Below are positions 61,520 through 64,000 of a stretch of 64,000 bases of DNA, piece by piece (positions within the stretch are counted from its first letter, which is position 1; every line of letters begins with the position of its first letter). The stretch spans positions 1,798,001 to 1,862,000 of the forward strand of contig NZ_LLKN01000002.1 in NCBI RefSeq assembly GCF_002900095.1, in the 5' to 3' direction. Position numbers and translations under genes: made by a program. Source of the stretch: Salegentibacter mishustinae. Lineage in GTDB: Bacteria > Bacteroidota > Bacteroidia > Flavobacteriales > Flavobacteriaceae. A model generated the notes under the pieces. The model searched no databases and was not told where the DNA came from. It saw nothing but the letters and a program-made list of their open reading frames with translations.

Positions 61520-62167
61520 TTATATTTTTCCCATTTTTTGTAACACAAATAAAACTAGAATTGGAAGAGCTAAAAGAATTACCATCAGTAAATGTTCTTC
61601 AAAGACCCAGCTAGCAAGCAACAAGGTTAACAGATAGCCGCCTACCGCACCACCAAAATGGGCATCGTGACCAATATTTCCTAACTGGCGTTTCATCCCA
61701 TAAATAGTGTAAAATAAATAGCCTATTCCAAAAATATAAGCCGGCACCGGAATAATAAAAAACAGGCCCAGCATCATATCAGGCCTCAGTAAAATTGCAG
61801 AATAAAGCACACCCATTACCGCACCACTTGCTCCTACAGCCGTATAATGCATATCTTTTTTATGAAAATAATAAGATAGCAGATTCCCTAAAACCAAACT
61901 GGCAAGGTAAACTAAAATGAATCCCAAAGTTCCCAGAAAAAAGATTACTGAATTCGCAAAAAAGTAAAGCGTAAGCATATTTACCAAAAGGTGCGTGGTA
62001 TTTACGTGCAGAAACCCGGAAGTAAGGATTTGATATTTAGCACCCCGATTAATATCGGCGATATTAAATTTATATTTCTGAAAAAAAGAATCGTCTTTAA
62101 ATCCTTTGAATGAAATCAATACATTTACAGCAATAATTATAAGGGTTACCAGGTTTAATTCTCCCAT
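61520..62167 (-). CDS. Rhomboid-family intramembrane serine protease
   Basis: A 215-residue integral membrane protein with about six helices. HLLVNMLTLYFF carries the conserved His-Asn of TM2, AVGASGAVMGVL the GxSG catalytic serine, and IGHDAHFGGAVGG the catalytic His of TM6, so all active-site residues are present. It cleaves single-pass membrane proteins. It is divergent from the acyltransferase gene, with facing TATATTTG boxes between them. Confidence 0.93.
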   Translation of the reverse strand: MGELNLVTLIIIAVNVLISFKGFKDDSFFQKYKFNIADINRGAKYQILTSGFLHVNTTHLLVNMLTLYFFANSVIFFLGTLGFILVYLASLVLGNLLSYYFHKKDMHYTAVGASGAVMGVLYSAILLRPDMMLGLFFIIPVPAYIFGIGYLFYTIYGMKRQLGNIGHDAHFGGAVGGYLLTLLLASWVFEEHLLMVILLALPILVLFVLQKMGKI

Positions 62168-62186
62168 AGCAGCTTTAGTTTAGTGC

Positions 62187-62194
62187 CAAATATA
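62187..62194 (-). promoter_or_regulatory. -7 box TATATTTG for the rhomboid gene
   Basis: The minus strand reads TATATTTG 19 bases before the ATG at 62167. It lies only 3 bases from an identical box on the other strand. Confidence 0.5.
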
Positions 62195-62197
62195 CCA

Positions 62198-62205
62198 TAT
62201 ATTTG
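62198..62205 (+). promoter_or_regulatory. -7 box TATATTTG for the LpxL-type gene
   Basis: TATATTTG 14 bases before the ATG at 62220, implying a very short leader. With the box at 62187-62194 it makes a compact divergent promoter. Confidence 0.5.
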
Positions 62206-62219
62206 CTGAAAATTATTTT

Positions 62220-63122
62220 ATGCAGGCTGTAGTTTTTTGGTTGATTTATCCCTTGCTTTGGCTTATTTCCATTCTACCTTTTTGGCTTTTTTACCGCGTT
62301 TCAGATGTGGTTTATTTTATAGTTTATCATCTTGTTGGGTATAGAAAGGAAACCGTTACCCATAATTTAAAACTGGTTTTTCCCGAAAAGTCTTCCGAAG
62401 AAATTATTAAAATAAGGAAAAAGTTTTATGCTCACATGTGTGATATGTTTCTGGAAATGGTAAAGAGTATTTCAATTTCTGAAGAAGAACTAAAGAAACG
62501 TTTTGTATTTACTAATTTAGAAGAGCTTAGAAGAATAGAAAAGCTAGATAAAAGTATTATGCTCATGTGTGGACACTACGCCAGTTTTGAGTGGCTTTTT
62601 GCTTTACAACTCAACAACCTAAACCATAAAGCTTATGGTATTTATAAGAAAATTAGGAATCCCGGTTTTGATAAGTTAATTAATGATATAAGAAGACGCT
62701 TTGGCGCAGAACTTATACAGAATTCTAAATCTACTTTACGAATAGCGCATAATCAAAAAGAAGGCATACGTGGTGCTTACGCCATGATAGCCGACCAATC
62801 ACCAAAATCGCCCAATTATAAATTCTGGACTGATTTTATGGGTAAAAAGGTTCCTTTCTATACGGGTTCTGAAAGAATGGCCAAAGAATTTGATATGGCA
62901 GTCATTTACCTACATGTAGATAAAGTAAAAAGAGGCTATTATAAAGCATCTTTAATTAATATTGCTGATAATCCCACTGAAACTGAAAACAACCAAATTA
63001 CTCTAGATTACATACAGCATTTGGAAAAACAAATTCGGGAAAAACCAGAACTTTACCTATGGACCCATAAACGCTGGAAGCATCTTGGGAAAGAAATTCC
63101 CAAGAATGCCATAGTGCGTTAA
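62220..63122 (+). CDS. LpxL/HtrB-type lysophospholipid/lipid A acyltransferase
   Basis: A 300-residue acyltransferase with one N-terminal transmembrane helix (VVFWLIYPLLWLISILPFWLF). The catalytic motif is CGHYASFEW (His-x4-Glu); MIADQSPKSPN and PFYTGSERMAKEFD are typical late segments of the family. It adds a secondary acyl chain to lipid A at the inner membrane. Its stop overlaps the end of the convergent glmM-like gene by 4 bases. Confidence 0.9.
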   Translation: MQAVVFWLIYPLLWLISILPFWLFYRVSDVVYFIVYHLVGYRKETVTHNLKLVFPEKSSEEIIKIRKKFYAHMCDMFLEMVKSISISEEELKKRFVFTNLEELRRIEKLDKSIMLMCGHYASFEWLFALQLNNLNHKAYGIYKKIRNPGFDKLINDIRRRFGAELIQNSKSTLRIAHNQKEGIRGAYAMIADQSPKSPNYKFWTDFMGKKVPFYTGSERMAKEFDMAVIYLHVDKVKRGYYKASLINIADNPTETENNQITLDYIQHLEKQIREKPELYLWTHKRWKHLGKEIPKNAIVR

Positions 63123-64000
63123 CCCACTATCTTTTTAATTTCTTTAATCATATCCTGGGCAAGATCATCTGCTTTATCCTGAGATTTTGCTTCGGTATAA
63201 ATTCTAATAATAGGCTCGGTATTCGATTTTCTTAAATGTACCCAGTTTTCGGCGAAATCTATTTTAACTCCATCTACTGTAGAGATTTCTTCGTTTTTAT
63301 ACTTTTCTTCCATCGCCTTTAAAATCTCGTCTACATCAATTTCAGGAGTCAACTGGATTTTATTTTTACTCATATAATAAGCCGGATACTCTTTTCTTAG
63401 TTCAGATACACTAATATTCTTTTCAGCTAAATGCGTTAAAAATAATCCCACACCAACAAGACTGTCACGCCCGTAATGCGAATCTGGATAAATAATCCCG
63501 CCATTTCCTTCTCCTCCAATAACAGCATTAGCATCTTTCATAAGCTGTACTACATTAACTTCACCTACCGCGCTGGCCTTATATTCTCCACCATGTTTTT
63601 TGGTAACATCATTAAGGGCTCTGGAAGAAGATAAGTTACTTACGGTATTTCCGGGAGTTTTTGAAAGCACATAATCGGCACAAGCCACAAGTGTATATTC
63701 TTCCCCAAACATTTCTCCGTTTTCGTCAATAAAAGCAAGTCTATCAACATCTGGATCTACCACTATCCCAAAATCTGCTTTCTCCTTTTTTACCAATTCG
63801 CAAATGTCGGTAAGATGCTCTTTTAGAGGCTCAGGATTATGCGGAAAATGACCGTTTGGCTCACAATACAATTCTACAACCTCAACTCCCATTTTCTCAA
63901 GAAGTTTAGGAATAGCTATACCGCCGGTAGAATTCACTCCATCTACAACAACTTTAAAGCCGGCCTTTTTAATCTTATCGGCATCTATAAGCTTAAGTTT
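63119..64000 (-). CDS. glmM: Phosphoglucosamine mutase (GlmM-type phosphohexomutase), 5' part outside window
   Basis: The frame stays open to base 64000, so about 165-170 N-terminal residues, including the catalytic phosphoserine, are off the edge; the GTG at 63937 is internal (KVVVDGVNSTGG reads through it). Visible motifs are the metal loop DPDVDRL, the sugar-binding GEGNGGIIYP, and the phosphate-binding RKSNTEPIIRIY. GlmM makes GlcN-1-P, precursor of UDP-GlcNAc for peptidoglycan, lipid A and several sugars of the adjacent locus. A phosphomannomutase assignment is possible, but GEGNGG favours GlmM-type enzymes. Confidence 0.85.
   Translation of the reverse strand, partial: KLKLIDADKIKKAGFKVVVDGVNSTGGIAIPKLLEKMGVEVVELYCEPNGHFPHNPEPLKEHLTDICELVKKEKADFGIVVDPDVDRLAFIDENGEMFGEEYTLVACADYVLSKTPGNTVSNLSSSRALNDVTKKHGGEYKASAVGEVNVVQLMKDANAVIGGEGNGGIIYPDSHYGRDSLVGVGLFLTHLAEKNISVSELRKEYPAYYMSKNKIQLTPEIDVDEILKAMEEKYKNEEISTVDGVKIDFAENWVHLRKSNTEPIIRIYTEAKSQDKADDLAQDMIKEIKKIVG

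Overview
This 64 kb window looks like a chromosomal segment from a marine-type Bacteroidota, most likely Flavobacteriaceae. The DNA is AT-rich. Several genes are preceded by the Bacteroidetes -7 box TAnnTTTG rather than a sigma70 promoter. The gene families (SLBB export lipoprotein, 106-residue flavobacterial conserved protein, phosphatase/outer-membrane-barrel fusion, PHP-type YwqE phosphatase) also fit that group. No rRNA, tRNA, CRISPR, transposase or phage gene was found.

Bases 732-48130 are one very large surface-polysaccharide locus with every gene on the minus strand, so transcription runs from right to left. Read in that direction it contains: a LacI-type regulator (48-49 kb); rmlB and rmlA; a cysQ-cysD-cysN set (second PAPS set); nucleotide-sugar genes for UDP-GlcNAcA/UDP-GalNAcA (TviB/TviC type), UDP-GlcA and UDP-xylose; a fuller cysQ-DUF2061-cysC-cysD-cysN set; two sulfotransferases; a GT4 and a GT8; an ABC flippase; a block of two aldolases, two CMP-sugar-synthetase-like proteins, a HAD phosphatase and a GT29-like sialyltransferase; four more glycosyltransferases; a GNAT protein; a polymerase-like membrane protein; a polysaccharide deacetylase; a NeuB/KdsC-like/SpsF-like block; a capsule-type glycosyltransferase; a PglA-like GT4; PglC, PglD, PglE and PglF-like proteins for UDP-diNAc-bacillosamine; and the export pair Wza and Wzc. 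The cognate YwqE-type phosphatase faces Wzc from the left edge.

Taken together, the locus is predicted to make a sulfated acidic glycan that starts on diNAc-bacillosamine and carries uronic acids and one or two CMP-activated keto-acid sugars. It would be flipped by an ABC transporter (no Wzx is visible) and exported through Wza/Wzc. The most unusual part is 21.6-26.6 kb. There pyruvate-type aldolases replace the usual PEP-dependent NeuB/KdsA step next to CMP-sugar synthetases and a protein with all three sialyltransferase motifs, suggesting an undescribed CMP-ulosonic acid route.

Bases 49.6-64 kb are a housekeeping and envelope region with mixed strands: two small ORFs, a conserved 106-residue protein, Dps, MscS, a 1239-residue outer-membrane protein that joins a calcineurin-type phosphatase, a kinase-like segment and a beta-barrel, an HD/Pycsar-effector-like membrane protein, a GAF protein, a TlpA-like lipoprotein, a SIMPL protein, a rhomboid protease, an LpxL-type acyltransferase and a truncated glmM.
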